From assembly GCA_958496175.1 (NCBI GenBank), contig OY292275.1, forward strand, positions 61,705,701 through 61,769,700: a stretch of 64,000 nucleotides of DNA. Reading direction: 5' to 3'. Below are positions 23,435 to 36,610 of the stretch, piece by piece. The position numbers and the translations under genes were made by a program. This stretch comes from Sisyra terminalis (Eukaryota; Arthropoda; Insecta; Neuroptera; Sisyridae). Within the stretch, counting starts at the first letter, position 1. The number at the start of each line of letters is the position of its first letter. A model generated the notes under the pieces. The model ran no database searches. It saw only the letters and a list, made by a program, of their open reading frames with translations, and was not told where the DNA came from.

Positions 23435-23959
23435 TAAAAAATGAAGAGAATTGCATAATCGTTAAAATTTGGATCGTAAAAACTTACCAAGTTTCCAGCA
23501 TGGCAAGTTTGAGGATTGTTTAAATGTGAGATATGTCACAACAAATTGAATAGAATTTTAAAATAAATTTTACCACTCGTAAACTTAGCCTTCAATGTTG
23601 TCTTTTGTTTGACTTAATTATCCACAAGAGATGATTTATTTGAACGCTCGAAATTCCGACGAGCAATTCTCTACATTTTGACGGATGGCATGACGAAGTC
23701 CCCAACAAGCCTTAAATATTGCTTTTTTCGACGCTTTTTCTTGAACATTTGCCAACTTGTTAACAAGTTTATAGATATTTCATCTTATTGTCTTTAGTTC
23801 AGCCTTTGATATCAACAAAACTTTATGATTTTGTCATAAAAGTGGAACCGCTTTTTTCCAAGAAAACTTTCCGATAAAATTGATTGATTTATTGAGTGTT
23901 TTTGATAGGTTTTCCTCATAACAAATTTACTGAATACAAACTAGCAAGTCAAGCCGATA

Positions 23960-24420
23960 TTTCATATGCTGTCTAAATTTGCAACCCTCTGCTGGCGGCA
24001 CCCCCTTAATTTTTCTAAAGGGAATAATCGCCGTGAAATCAATAGGGTTTGTGTGCATAAAACGTAAATGATATGTGTATATTGTTGGAAAACATTAGTT
24101 TTACGATTGCAGTGATATTGCAGTCATTAACAGGGAATCTCAGGGATAAATATTTGCGTGGTTAGTGGTCGAGAAACGATTTACGAAACGCACCCCAATC
24201 GAAGGATAATCGTTTTATAACAATGGCCGAGCGGCAGATGACACGAAAGGCCTTCCAATCTGTCACCGATTTTTGCACTTTATGCTTCATTCAACAATTA
24301 TTGTGCAGTTGACAATTTTATTATCAATGTCCTAGTGATTTATTTCAGCTGCCTTTCGGCAGCTAATTGGAAATATTGACCATTCAAAACGTTATTGATC
24401 CGATCGATTTTGCAAAGGCC
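23960..24420. promoter_or_regulatory. Complex intronic segment, candidate enhancer
   Basis: Balanced composition and no repeats, unlike the surroundings. Examples are CCCTCTGCTGGCGGCACCC, ATGGCCGAGCGGCAGATGAC and TTTCAGCTGCCTTTCGGCAGC. It has no long open frame. The call as a regulatory element is from complexity only. Confidence 0.3.
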
Positions 24421-24887
24421 TACCCATACTTTAGTTAAAATAAAATGAGACTCTAAGTATCAAAAGGCATTGTTGCAAAAAAAATTAACTCCTATACTCT
24501 TAAACTACTCCATATTAAATCAACCACTTTGAACTATAACGAAAAAAAATTGAGAATTTATTTTCAAATTGAATAAGGTATATAGCATAGTCATGGAGTA
24601 CAAGCCAATTATTTGATTTATTGGATAGATAAGGTCCCAAACACAACTTCAACTGAAAAAAAACCATTACCAAGGGGCGCCGCGACCCCTTTCCACCCAA
24701 AGCAAAACTAACTTTTTCGAAATAAATTAAAAAGATTTTCATTAAAACTTTTGAATCGTGCTAGATACAAATAACATAGTAATTATCAAAATAAAAGGTG
24801 AGAAAATTTCCTACAAAACAAGTTTCTTAACAATTTACAAATTATTGCAAAAAAAGCAAATTTGGAGATCAAAAAATATATGGGTAG

Positions 24888-25904
24888 TAGACTGATTCAA
24901 AAAAAATGATGAATTATTTTTTTTTTAATTATATCGAAAATATTGTTGGGAATGACAAAAAAAAAACCTGTGAAAGTTTAAGCTCTTAATATTAATATTA
25001 AGAGATGCCGCATCGCAAATTTCGATTTTCCATTTAAATAAAATGGAAACAATATTCTCTGGCACTTTCGAATTTTATAGCTCACGTTGGTGACAATATT
25101 TCGGAATGACCAAGATATATTCTTGTAAAAAAATTAAACGATCTACAAAAAAGGTCTCTGACAAGTTTTTGATATATTTATTCCTTCAAAAGTTATTCGA
25201 AGTTAAAGTTGAACTACAGAGAAATTTTAAAATTTTTTCAATTTTTTGACGAAACCATCAATTTTATGTGAAAATTTTATAGGACATTTTTTGTAGAGCA
25301 CTTTTTTCCTATAACTTATCTCTGTAAAAGTTTTTGATATTTTTCACAGGTCCTAAGTTTTTTGCATTAAACTGAAAATTCCCTGAATTCTTATATTTTT
25401 AACGTAATAATTATTTTTTTTATTTTAATTAAATAACTTAAGACCTGTGAAAAATATCAAAAACTTTTATAGAGAGAAGTTATAGGAACAAAAGTGCTCT
25501 ACAAATAATGTCCTATAAAATTTTCTCATAAAATTGATGGTTGCGTCAAAAAATTGAAAAAATATTAAAATTTCTCTTCAGTTCAACTTTGACTTCGAAT
25601 AACTTTTGAAGGAATAAATATATCAAAAACTTGTACAAAGACTTTTTTTGTAGATCGTTCAATTTTCTACAAGAATATACCATGGTCATTCCGAAATATT
25701 GTCACCAACGTAAGCTATAAAATTCCAAAGTGCAAGAAAATATTGTTGCCATGTTATTTAAATGGAAAATCGAAATTTGCGATGCGGCACCTCTTAATAT
25801 TAATATTAAGAGCTTAAACTTTCACAGGATTTTTTTTTTGTCATTCTCAACAATATTTTCGATATAATTAAGAAAAAAAAATCATTTTTTTTTTAATCAG
25901 TCTA
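24888..25904. mobile_element. Palindromic transposon, family 1, complete
   Basis: Starts TAGACTGATTC and ends AATCAGTCTA, with exact 8-bp duplications ATGGGTAG at 24880-24887 and 25905-25912. The arms are about 490 bp around a centre near 25400. Each arm contains the TTAATATTAATATTAA block about 100 bp from the end. It is non-coding. Confidence 0.9.
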
Positions 25905-26167
25905 ATGGGTAGTTACGTAGGAAAAAATTTACACTTTTTTTATTTTTAATTTGATTTTTCTTCGCCAATTTTGTAGTATTTGTGTTATTAGATTTTGCTG
26001 ATATTTGATCCCTAGAATAAACTTTTTTAGACAAATTATAAGGATGAATGATTTTTATAGGCAATACCGTTGTGGCAGTTATTGTTTAGTAAAGAGTAAA
26101 AAGCTAAGATCCTAGCAGTAATATTGTTACGTTAATATAATATTCCTCTGAAAACTATTATTGTAAT

Positions 26168-26756
26168 AATTAATAATGTTCTTGGGAACTTGGATTTAAA
26201 CAATAAGACGTTATTTTTCAAATTATCTCAACGTTTCGTTGGTATTTATTTCCTACTTCTTCAGAAGAACTAAAACAAAACAATAATGCATGTTGTTCAA
26301 AGTCAGTTTACACGTATTAATTTTCGCTGTTCAGTATAAAACTAAGATAAAAATACATAAATAAGTAACTTTTGAGTAAATAAATAAAAAAAAATTCCTA
26401 TAAAATTTTCTCATAAAATTGATGGCTGCGTCAAAAAATTGAGAAAAATATTAAAATTTCTTTTTAGTTCAACTTTGACCTCGAATAACTTTAGAAGGAA
26501 TAAATATATCAAAAACTTGTACGAAGACCTTTTTTGTAGATCGTTCAATTTTCTACAAGAATATGTATCTTAGTTTTATACTGAATAGCGAAAATTAGTT
26601 TGTGTAATTTGACTTTGAACAACATGCATTGTTATTATGTTTTAGTTCTTCTGAAGAAGTTGTAAATAAATACCAACGAAACGTTGAGATAATTTGAAAA
26701 ATAATGTCTTATTATTTAAATCCAAGTTCCCAAGAACATTATTAATTATTATTTTA
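26168..26756. repeat. Foldback with hammerhead-like motifs in both arms
   Basis: The left arm (26168-26345) starts AATGTTCTTGGGAACTTGGA; the right arm (about 26572-26756) is its reverse complement, ending TCCAAGTTCCCAAGAACATT. Each arm carries CAACGTTTCGTTGGT or its complement. The centre is a family-1 fragment. A further arm starts at 63966. Confidence 0.75.
26390..26568. mobile_element. Family-1 arm fragment at the centre of a foldback
   Basis: About 180 bp of a family-1 arm (from CCTATAAAATTTTCTCATAAAATTG type sequence to TTTCTACAAGAATAT) placed between the inverted arms of the 26168-26756 foldback. No element ends are present. Confidence 0.6.
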
Positions 26757-26769
26757 GCAATTCTGCATT

Positions 26770-28200
26770 GTAATTGAAGCAATAATTATCCCCAAAGTCT
26801 ATTAATGATGTTTTTTATTTTTAAACAGGGAAAACAATGGTGAATTTAAAAGGTGAATTTAAGGATTAAATTAGTAAAAAAATTAAAAAACCAAGTTTGA
26901 CTAATTTTTAAAGTCATTACCTCATATATAGTCGTTCCTTAGTTTTACTTGGAAATGATCTAGCACGGTTCTAAACTTACATTGAAAAAATATTTTTTTT
27001 TTTGGGGAAATCATTGGAAAAACGACGTTTTTTTGGGGTTGAAATCGTGCTTGGGACTTAATCTATCAATAAATAAAATAATCTGCGTCTACTAATTCGA
27101 TTTAAATTTGGAAACTCAATTTGTCTTTTAAGGGTAGAAAAATAGGGGATCGATTACTTTTTACACTAAATCTTTGAATAAAGTCCATTATCTCAGACAT
27201 AAAAATATATCAACTCGAAAATTTTCATATTTTCCAAAAAAATATTTTTTCCTCTTCCCAAAAATTGAGAAAAATCTTCTATAACAGAATTGCAATCGAG
27301 GCAAAAAGAAAACGTATAATATTTCCATTGCACATTTTTTTTTGTGGTACATTAGCCACAAAGTTGCACCCACAAGACGGGGACATTTGATGCGATGAAT
27401 CAACTTGGATGCATTAACTCATATAGTATTATTGATTCAATCGGTGCTGCATACTGGGAAAATGCGTAAATGCATAAATAAATACAAATGCAGATATCTC
27501 TTTTAGCCGACCACGATCTATTTTCACACATTGTGACATAATTTCAAAAATAAACAATACGGAAACTTGATGACGACAGAACCGACAAATAAATTAAACA
27601 TTGCACCGGAGAAAAGTGAACTATTGCAAAACATTGGCTTTATATTTACATATACGTAAACTTCCATATCAATATTTATAAAACTAAAAATTTTTTGCAT
27701 CTCATTAAGATAAATACTTTTCCAATCAATTAAGTTTTATTGCATCTATTTATAGAGTGGTTTATTTTTTTTTTTTTAAATATTCTTAACATTAATTAAA
27801 ATCAAAGAAATTACTCCGTGTTTTTATACGATTCTTAGTTTATTGATTGATCATTGCATTTTATTGAATTTTTTTCCAGACTTATTTTTTGTTGCACTTA
27901 ATACCTTGGTGGTATGATAAAGACCAAGAAAATAAGGATTTATCAAACATTTTTCTGATCAATTATTGCAATGACTAATTGATGGTAAAAACGGCAATTA
28001 AAAGTTGTTGAAGACTTGTTGACATATTGAACATGAAAGATTGAAAATATCGTCAGATATTTACCGTCAGATATTAAATAAGTGCATTTGAAAGGTAATT
28101 ATTATTGCACAATTTGAAGATTAGAAGGGTAGCTAAACGTGACAAAATCAAGGACATCAATTGCAACAATCGATGATCAAAAATTGGAATCTGAGAACAA
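26770..28200. other. Intronic DNA, mostly unique
   Basis: No gene. A more complex patch at 27290-27620 might be regulatory. The - strand open frame at 27188-27403 has no recognisable domain. Confidence 0.45.
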
Positions 28201-28219
28201 TGGTTTAATGAGGAAATAT

Positions 28220-31200
28220 ATCCATTTAAAAAAATCAACTTCTTTTGTGTGGCACAAAATTCTGGAACGTTTAAATTAATACTGAGTTACAATGCAACTT
28301 TAATTGATACTCTCAACTTCTTCAGAGTGGCTCAACATTAAATTATCAAAGAATTAATGAGTATGGGTATGTATCAAAAACTTTAATGGATCGTAAGAAA
28401 ATATATCCTTCTACATGAATTTTACTTGCAACTTTTCCTGATACAATTGTCTATAACAAAGAATTAAGTTATAAGAGTTAATTTTAAATGCATAATGCAT
28501 TTCTATACATAAAGGTGCATTGAATGGTAGATGACGTATGGAAATGAAGAAAATGTTTTCCTGTAGATTTTCATTGAAAAAAATTATAAATCTCGGGAAA
28601 ATCGGGATAACTTTATAATAATTTACTTACAATATTTTAAATATTGCAATATACTTGCAACTATGACACAAAATTCTGGAACATGAATACTTATAAACTT
28701 TGTATTTGTTTCAATTCAAAACTGTCTAATTATAAACTTTCGAATATTCCTGCGACTTCACTTGTGTGGCACCAAATTTAAAGACTTAAACACTTTGTAG
28801 AATAAATGAGGAGGTAAGGAAGCAAAGTTTTCAAAAAAATTAATTTTTTTTATGAAATTTGAATACCTTCAAATTTACTTGCAACTTCGTCTGTACGACC
28901 CAAAATTACTAAATTAGTTAAAATTAAAAAATCATTTATTTATAAAAATAAGCCAAAGAAGTGGATGAGGGATGAAATGGCAACTTTTCCAATGTATTTT
29001 CGTTGAAAAATCCCCAAACTTCTATTTTTTTAAAGTTAAAGAAGCTTAAGCTTATACTTTCGTCTTCTTTGGCGTGGCACCAAATTATACAATAATAAAA
29101 GATGAAATATTAGGGACTTTTCTTCAATTATTCTTTAAGGGATGATAAAGCAAGGGTTTTCAATTGTTTCTCATTTAAAAAATCGACAAAATTTTCCATT
29201 TCAATTGAAAATTAGACTAATTGTTAATTTATTCGCGACTTCTTTTGCGTGGCACAAAATTTTGGAGCACTAAGATTAATACTCATAAATTTTGTATTCG
29301 TTTAATTAAGGAGTTGATAAAGAAATTAAATATTCGAAAACATTTAAAATTTCAATTCAACATTGGAAAACCCTCGTTTATTCCTGCGACTGCATTTGTG
29401 TGGCACCAAATTTAAAGACTTAAAAACTTTTCTTTTATCTTGTACAAAAGATATTTTGTAGAATAAATGAGGGGGGCGAGGAAGCAAAGCTTCCAAAAAA
29501 TTAATATTTTAGATGAAATTTGAATATCTTTAAATTTACTTACAACTTCGTCTGTACGACCCAAAATTACTAAACGAGTTAAAATTAAAAAATCATTTAT
29601 TTATACATAAAAATAAGCCAAAGAAATGGGTAAGGGATGAAAAGGCAACTTTTCCAATATATTTTCGTTGAAAAATCCCCAAATTTCTATTTTTTTAAAG
29701 TTAAAGAAGCTTAAGCTTATACTTCCATCTTCTTTAGCGTGGCACCAAATTAAATAATAATAAAAGTTGAAATATTAGGGACTTTCCTTAAATTATTCTT
29801 TAAGGGATGATAAAGCAATGTTTTTCAATAAAGAATCGACAAAAATTTCCATTTCAATTGAAAATTACACTAATTGTTAATTTATTCTCGACTTCTTTTG
29901 CGTGGCACAAAATTTTGGAGCATTAAAATTAATACTCATAAATTTTTTATTCGTCTAATTAAGGGGTTAATAAAGAAGTGAACTATTCGAAAACATTTAA
30001 AATTTCAATTCAACATTGGAAAACCCTGGTTTATTCCTCCGACTTCATTTGTGTGGCACCAAATTTAAAGACTTAAAAACTTTTCTTTCATCATGTACAA
30101 AAGATATTTTGTAGCATAATTGAGGGGGCGAGGAAGCAAGTTTCCAAAAAATTAACATTTAAGATGAAATTTGAATATCTTTAAATTTACTTACAATTTC
30201 GTCTGTATGACCCAAAATTACAAAACGAGTTATTATTAAGAAATGATATATTTTTTTTTATAATATAAGCCAAAGAAGTAGATGAGGGATGAAAAGGCAT
30301 CTTTTCCAATGTATTTTCGTTGAAAACTCCCTAAACTTTTATTTTTTTAAAGTTAAAGAAGCTTAAGCTTATACTTTCGTCTTCTTTGGCGTGGCACCAA
30401 ATTATATAATAATAAAAATTTAAATATTAGGCACTTTTCTTCAATTATTCTTTAAGGGATGAATAAGCAAGGTTTTTCAAGTGTTTCTCATTTAAAAAAT
30501 CGACAAACTCTTCCATTTCATTTGAAAATCAGACTAATTGTTAATTTATTTGTGACTTCTTTTGCGTGGCACACAATTTTGGAGCATTAAGATTAATACT
30601 CATAAATTTTGTATTCGTTTAATTTAGGGGTTAATAAAGAAGTGAACTATTCGAAAACATTTAAAATTTCAATTCAACATTGGAAAACCCTGGTTTATTC
30701 CTGCGACTTCATTTGTGTGACACTAAATTTAAAGACTTAAAAACTTTTCCTTTATCAAGTACAAAAGATATTTTGTAGATTAAATGAGGTGGTAAGGAAG
30801 CTAAGTTTTCAAAAAATTAATATTTTTGATGAAATTTAAATGCCTTTAGATTTACTTGCAACCTCGTCTGTATGACCCAAAATTATTAAACGAGTTAAAA
30901 CTAAAAAATCATTTATTTATAAAAATAAGCCGAAGAAGTGGATGAGGGATTAAATGGCAGCTTTTCCAATGTATTTTCATTGAAAAATCCCCAAACTTCT
31001 ATTTTTCATTGCAAAAAGAATTTAAGCTTCTATTTTCGTCTTCTTTTGCGTGGCACCAAATTATATAACAATAAAAGTTTAAATATTAGGCACTTTTCTT
31101 TAATTATTCTTTAAGGGATGATAAAGCAATATTTTTCAAATGTTTCTCGTTTAAAAAATCTATAAACTTTTGCATTTTAATTGAAAAGTGAAACTAATTA

Positions 31201-31500
31201 TTAATTTATTCCCAACTTCTTTTGCGTGGCCCAAAATTACAGAACAAATTTTTAACACTTACCAATCATTAATGGAGTATGGAAGAGGGGAGAATTAGGG
31301 ATGAATTTTTATTGAAAATTCCTTCAAAACTTATAAAAACTCGCCACTTCTTTCATGTGGAAAAAAATTTGTAAAACGAATATTAATACTTAAGGACTTT
31401 TCATTAACGTGATTAAGTGGCTGATAAAGGGTTGAAAGGGGAGGATTTCTTGCAGTATATTTCCAATATTTACGATTTCTTTTGTGTGGCCCATAAAAGA
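28220..31500 (+). repeat. Tandem array, about 660-bp period built of four 130-180-bp monomers
   Basis: A box like GCGACTTCTTTTGCGTGGCAC recurs at 28237, 28752, 28881, 29061, 29234, 29386, 29542, 29723, 29888, 30039, 30193, 30377, 30551, 30703, 30859, 31037, 31212, 31343 and 31472. Four variants alternate in fixed order, so the closest copies are every fourth: 29234/29888/30551/31212. The left edge is degenerate. No coding sequence; open frames are short and interrupted between copies. Confidence 0.85.
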
Positions 31501-31712
31501 TTCTTTCGCAAATTTTTTTTTTCTAATTTTTGTTTTTGAAAAGGGATGAAAGGGGATCAAAAGGCGAAATTCGCCCGAAATTTTAACGTTCAATCTTAAA
31601 TAGTAAATTATAGAAAAAAAAAAAAATAAAATCAAGGATTTATCTTTTTACAATTGATACCCTCATCCGAGGAATTCAAAAATGCATTTCTTTATTTTTA
31701 ATTAGTCTAAAC

Positions 31713-31865
31713 CAGTGTTCCCCAAACTATAAATCGCGAGTGAATATTCGCCACTTTATACGACATGAATAAAAAAAATATCAATTTTTATACAGCTAAG
31801 AGGTTCTAAGATTGGAAATTTTTGTTAAAGATTGATCAAAATTAAGGCAATTTTGGGAGCCACTG
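31713..31865. mobile_element. Small hAT-type MITE (CAGTGTTCCCCAAAC end)
   Basis: CAGTGTTCCCCAAACT at the left and TTTTGGGAGCCACTG at the right are hAT-style terminal inverted repeats. The 8-bp flanks GTCTAAAC and TTCTATAC match at 6 of 8 positions. It is 153 bp and non-coding. Confidence 0.6.
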
Positions 31866-31869
31866 TTCT

Positions 31870-32985
31870 ATACTATTATCTACGTATAAATGAGAATAGG
31901 GGAAGATTATTCCTTGGATCACCAGTTTTACTACTTATAATATTATAAGATTAACTTTTTTTGGCTGTTTAATTGGGTCTTCTGAAAGAATTAAAGTTTA
32001 CCCTAAGAATTTTACCCCTAGAAATGTTGGTACCTCTAACCGAATATCAGGCTTTTCTTTCACTATATACCAATAGCTTTAAGTATTCTTACATAGTTTT
32101 AAGCTTTGGTAAAACCCTATAACAATTTATTCCCTCAAAACTTTGATCCTTCGAGCCGGATTTTCTAACTTTAAAAACAAAAATCATAGGTACTCACAAT
32201 TTTACTGCCACCAAATTTCCTTGTAATCTCCAGTGTCTCCCCAAAAAAAAAAAAAAATCTTCAACTTCCTGTAGCCCCAATTCCTTTAAAAAAAATGAGA
32301 TGAAAGTGAGAATTTCGTCACCAATATTTTATACGTTTATTACTTGAAACAATTTATGAAATTCGATAGGGTAGATCGATTGTTTGATGGGGTTGTGCGG
32401 CCGCTTACACCTTCACAAAGCAACTTGTTCTTCTTGTTCTTGTTTCGCCTCAGTGGTTCCGACATTAAATCCAAGACTTGGTCTCTGCTTTTTCCCATTT
32501 TTTCTTTTTCTTTCTTCAAATTCATTCACGCACCCCTTTGTCTTCGAAACTTTTTTCGAGACCTACAACAAAAATTAAATAAATTAAAGAATTGTTAATT
32601 AAGTTAAAGTCGATGTAAGGAAAACAAAGATCGATGATGTGATTGATCAAATCAATTAAAGCTGATTTCTGATATCTGGTTTGTTTATTTGTCTCATTAT
32701 TTTTCTATCATTTGTATTTAGGTCACTTGTATGTGATTTGTTTCTAACATACGAAGAGATAATATGTCTCCTCTCCAAGTATATGGGATGTACGTTTATG
32801 GAATCATTCATTAAATTTGTCGGAGATTTTTTCCTTGAAACTTTCGTGGGCGATATGGTTGAGTGATGTTATAAATATTATGGAAATAATTAGGTTAAAA
32901 TGATCCCAACATCGAAGGTAATGCGTTTGTTTCGGAAGATCAATCATTACAGCTTTATGGATCATTAATAATTGTTTTAATCGTT
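31870..32985. other. Intronic DNA between two tandem arrays
   Basis: Overlapping open frames at 32340-32598 lie on both strands over one GC-richer patch (TTGTGCGGCCGCTTACACC). None has a recognisable domain. It is possibly a conserved non-coding segment. Confidence 0.4.
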
Positions 32986-32989
32986 TGAA

Positions 32990-35110
32990 TAATAGTGGGT
33001 TTTGAATGCTTTAGAGAATTAACAAGAACAATTTTTGTTTTAGTTCTTGTGTCCTTAAAAATTTGGACAGGCTTAGTTGTTTTTTTGGCCACTATCAGCG
33101 CATTGTCGCTAAAAAACTTGGCCTACTTGATTCACTTACTGCTGTATTAATATTATTCAAATAAATTCATTTTGATTTAATTCTACCTATCCATAGAAAA
33201 CACAATTTTCCATTGAAACTATCAATCCCTTGTGAATTATATAATTTTTTTTAACACTTATTACCTTAAAAGTCATTTATATTTCATGGCATACTTGATT
33301 AAATTGCTGTAACTATTGATTTTTAATATAATATTTTTCCCTAAACTTATGCCTTAGAGAATTTACAGCAGAAGATTTACAAGAAAAATTATTGTTTTAG
33401 TTCTTGTGCCTTTAAAAATTCGGACAGGCTTCGTTGTTTTTTTGGCCACTATCAGCGCATTGTCGCCAAAAAACTTGGCCTACTTGATTCACTTACTGTT
33501 TTATTATTGTTATTCAAATAAATTCATTATTATTTAGTTCTAGTTCTATTGAAGAAATATAATTTTCCATTGAAACTATTAATCCCTTGTGAATTACATA
33601 ATTTTTTTTAACGCTTATTAACTTAAGAGACATTTATATTTCATGACATACTTGATTAAATCGCTACAACTATTGATTTTTAATATAAATTTTTTCCCTT
33701 ACCTTATGATTTAAAGAATTTACAGCAGAAGATTTATAAGAAAAATTTTTTTTTTAGTTCTTGTGTCCTTAAAAATTCGGACAGGCTTAGTTATTTTTTT
33801 GGCCACTATCAGCGCATTGGTGCTATAAAACTTGGCCTACTTGATTCACCTACTGTTTTATTATTGTAATTCAAATAAATTCATTATGATTTAATTCTAG
33901 TTCTTTTGAGGAAACAATTTTCAATTGAAAAAATTATCCCTTGAGAATTATATAAATTTTTAGCGCTTATTAACTTAAAAGACATTTATATTTCTTGACA
34001 AACTTGATTAATTTATTGCTATGACTATTGGTTTATAAAATAAATTTTTTCCCTAAACTTATGCTTTAGAGAATTTACAGCAGATGATTTATAAGAAAAT
34101 TTTTTGTTTTAGTTCTTGTGTCCTTAAAATTCGGACAGGCTTAGTTATTTTTTTGGCCACTATCAGCGCATTGTCGCTAAAACACTTGGCCTACTTGATT
34201 CACTTACTTTTTTATTATTGTTATTCAAATAAATTCATTATGATTTAATTCTACCTATACTTAGAAAACACAATTTTCCATCGAAACTATCAATTCCTTG
34301 TGAATTATATAATTTTTTTAGCACTTATTAACTTCAGAGTAATTTATAATTCATGACATACTTAATTAATTTATTGCTACAACAATTGATTTTCAATATA
34401 AATTTTTCCCCTAAACTTATGCTTCAGAGTATTTACAGCAGAAGATTTATAAGAAAAAAATTTGTTTTAGTTCTTGTGTCCTTAAAATTCGGACAGGCTT
34501 AGTTATTTTTTTGGCCACTATCAGCGCATTGTCGCTAAAACACTTGGCCTACTTGATTCACTTACTTTTTTATTATTGTTATTAAAATAAATTCATTATT
34601 ATTTAGTTCTAGTTCTATTGTAGAAACATAATTTTCCATTGAAACCATTAATCCCTTGTGAATTACGTAATTTGTTTTAGCACTTATTAACCTAAGAGTT
34701 ATTTATATTTCATGACATTCTTGATTAATATATTGCTATAACTATTGATTTTTAATATAATTTTTTCCCTAAACTTATGCTTTTGAGAATTTACTGCAGA
34801 AGATTTATAAGAAAAAAATTTGTTTTAGCTCATGTGTCCTAAAAAATAAGGCATAGCTTAGTTATTTTTTTGGCCACTATCAGCGCATTGTCGCTATAAT
34901 ACTTGGCCTACTTGATCCACTTACTGTTTTATTATTGTTATTCAAATAAATATATTATGATTTAATATTAAGGAAACACAATTTTCAATTGAAAAATTAA
35001 TCCCTTGTGAATTATATAATTTTTTAGCGCTTATTAACTTAAGAGTCATTTATATTTCATGACATACTTGATTAATTTATTGCTATAACTATTGATTTTT
35101 ATTTAATTCA
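32990..35110 (+). repeat. Tandem array, 357-bp period, six copies
   Basis: TAGTTCTTGTGTCC or a close variant occurs at 33041, 33398, 33755, 34110, 34468 and 34826, spacings 355-358. Each unit has a strongly conserved block (33085-33140 in the first copy) starting TTGGCCACTATCAGCGCATT and containing the dyad AGCG-N6-CGCT, while the remainder drifts. The array fades out at about 35110 in a partial unit. It is non-coding. Confidence 0.9.
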
Positions 35111-35114
35111 AATT

Positions 35115-36602
35115 TTTTCCCGTAAACTTCATAAATTAAATGCACTTATATAAGGACAGTTTTAAATTTATACTTTTATAATTTCCACTATCGTAAACTT
35201 AATCATTTTTAAGGCGTTTTCTCTTAATAACACATTTTGTGTAAATAAAACGGAATCCCCCTAATTATCTTTATAAAAATATTTAAAGGAAAAAAAATTC
35301 CAAGACCAAAAAAAAATATTAACTTGTTATATTCCTTATCATATGACATACATCTACGCTTAAAAAATATACATGTAAATATTTTTTTTTTTTGAAAAAA
35401 AAATTGTTGAAACTAGTTTCTTTAGAAAGAAAAAATATAATTTATTAAGTTGAAAAATTGGATGATTTATTCACTAAAATCGAAACACATAACTTCAATA
35501 GAACTAGGTAGGGAAACTCCGTGTGTTAAAAGTCTATTTTTAACGGAAAATATTTCGATGGAAATTTTTCCTGAAAAACCAGAGACGTTCTCATTCCATT
35601 CAAACGTTTTTAATCAGATCTTCTGGTTTATGTCCCAAAAAAAAAAAAAAAATAATAAAAATTCAGAGTTTCATTGCAACATTATATTCTTTTTTCGCTC
35701 GTTTGCGTTAACGACACATTAAAGTTCTATTAAAAAGTTAACGCTACGAATTTGTCACATCAATTAATAAAGGCTGTTAGTCATTTAAGTGTGGGGCTTA
35801 TTTATGGGATGGATGGAAAAAAAACGACACACATTTTTTAGGTCATTTATTCCCCATAAAACTTCAAAAACCAATCCCTAAACTATTGCAATTCAATGCA
35901 GCTGGAAACGCATTACGATGGGAAAATGGGCAGAGGAAACAAAGAAAATTTTATTCATAAAACTAGTCACATCTATTTTTAGGCACACAATAGTGAAATT
36001 TCGTGTTATATTTTGATAAAATTGCAAGTCGACTACAATTTTCCACTGATTTGCTTTATATTGTAGTTTACTGAATTAATCATTTACATCTTTTATTGTT
36101 ACAATAGATTTATCTTTTGTGTAAATATTTGAGAGAAAAATAATTAAAAAAAATAAATATTAACATTTTCAAGACAAGACAAAGAAGATATATACGGAAA
36201 AAAAGTACTTTTTACTAGGAATTCCGAAAAGAAAACAAGAAAAATCGAGAAACTTCGATTTAAATTTCTTAGTTAACAAAGGATTTAAGTATAAAAACCC
36301 CGTAACTATATAATCTTAATTGCTTAAAAAGATGTAAAATTTTATAAATTTTAGATTGTTTTAAAATATCTGGCGACTTTAAGATTTTATGGAAAGGTGC
36401 ATAAGATTTGAGAAAAAGACATTGTTATAACTAGACATCGAATTAAATGCAATTTTAATTTTTGCATATCCAAATGCATATAATTCTATTTTTATAGCGT
36501 TGTACTTTTCTATTGTAAAAGCTTATTTCGATAATTATTCGTGTTTGGCGTATTGCATTATTCCGTCGACATTTCCCCCTTACGCAAAGTTCTGAAAGTA
36601 TT
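35115..36602. other. AT-rich intronic DNA
   Basis: No repeat structure beyond poly-A/T runs. The open frame at 35450-35722 (+) has no recognisable domain. Confidence 0.45.
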
Positions 36603-36610
36603 ATACCCAT

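Noticed and set aside
28220..31500. CRISPR-like regular repeats
   Set aside because: Monomers of 130-180 bp with no spacer structure in eukaryotic intronic DNA; this is a satellite-type array.
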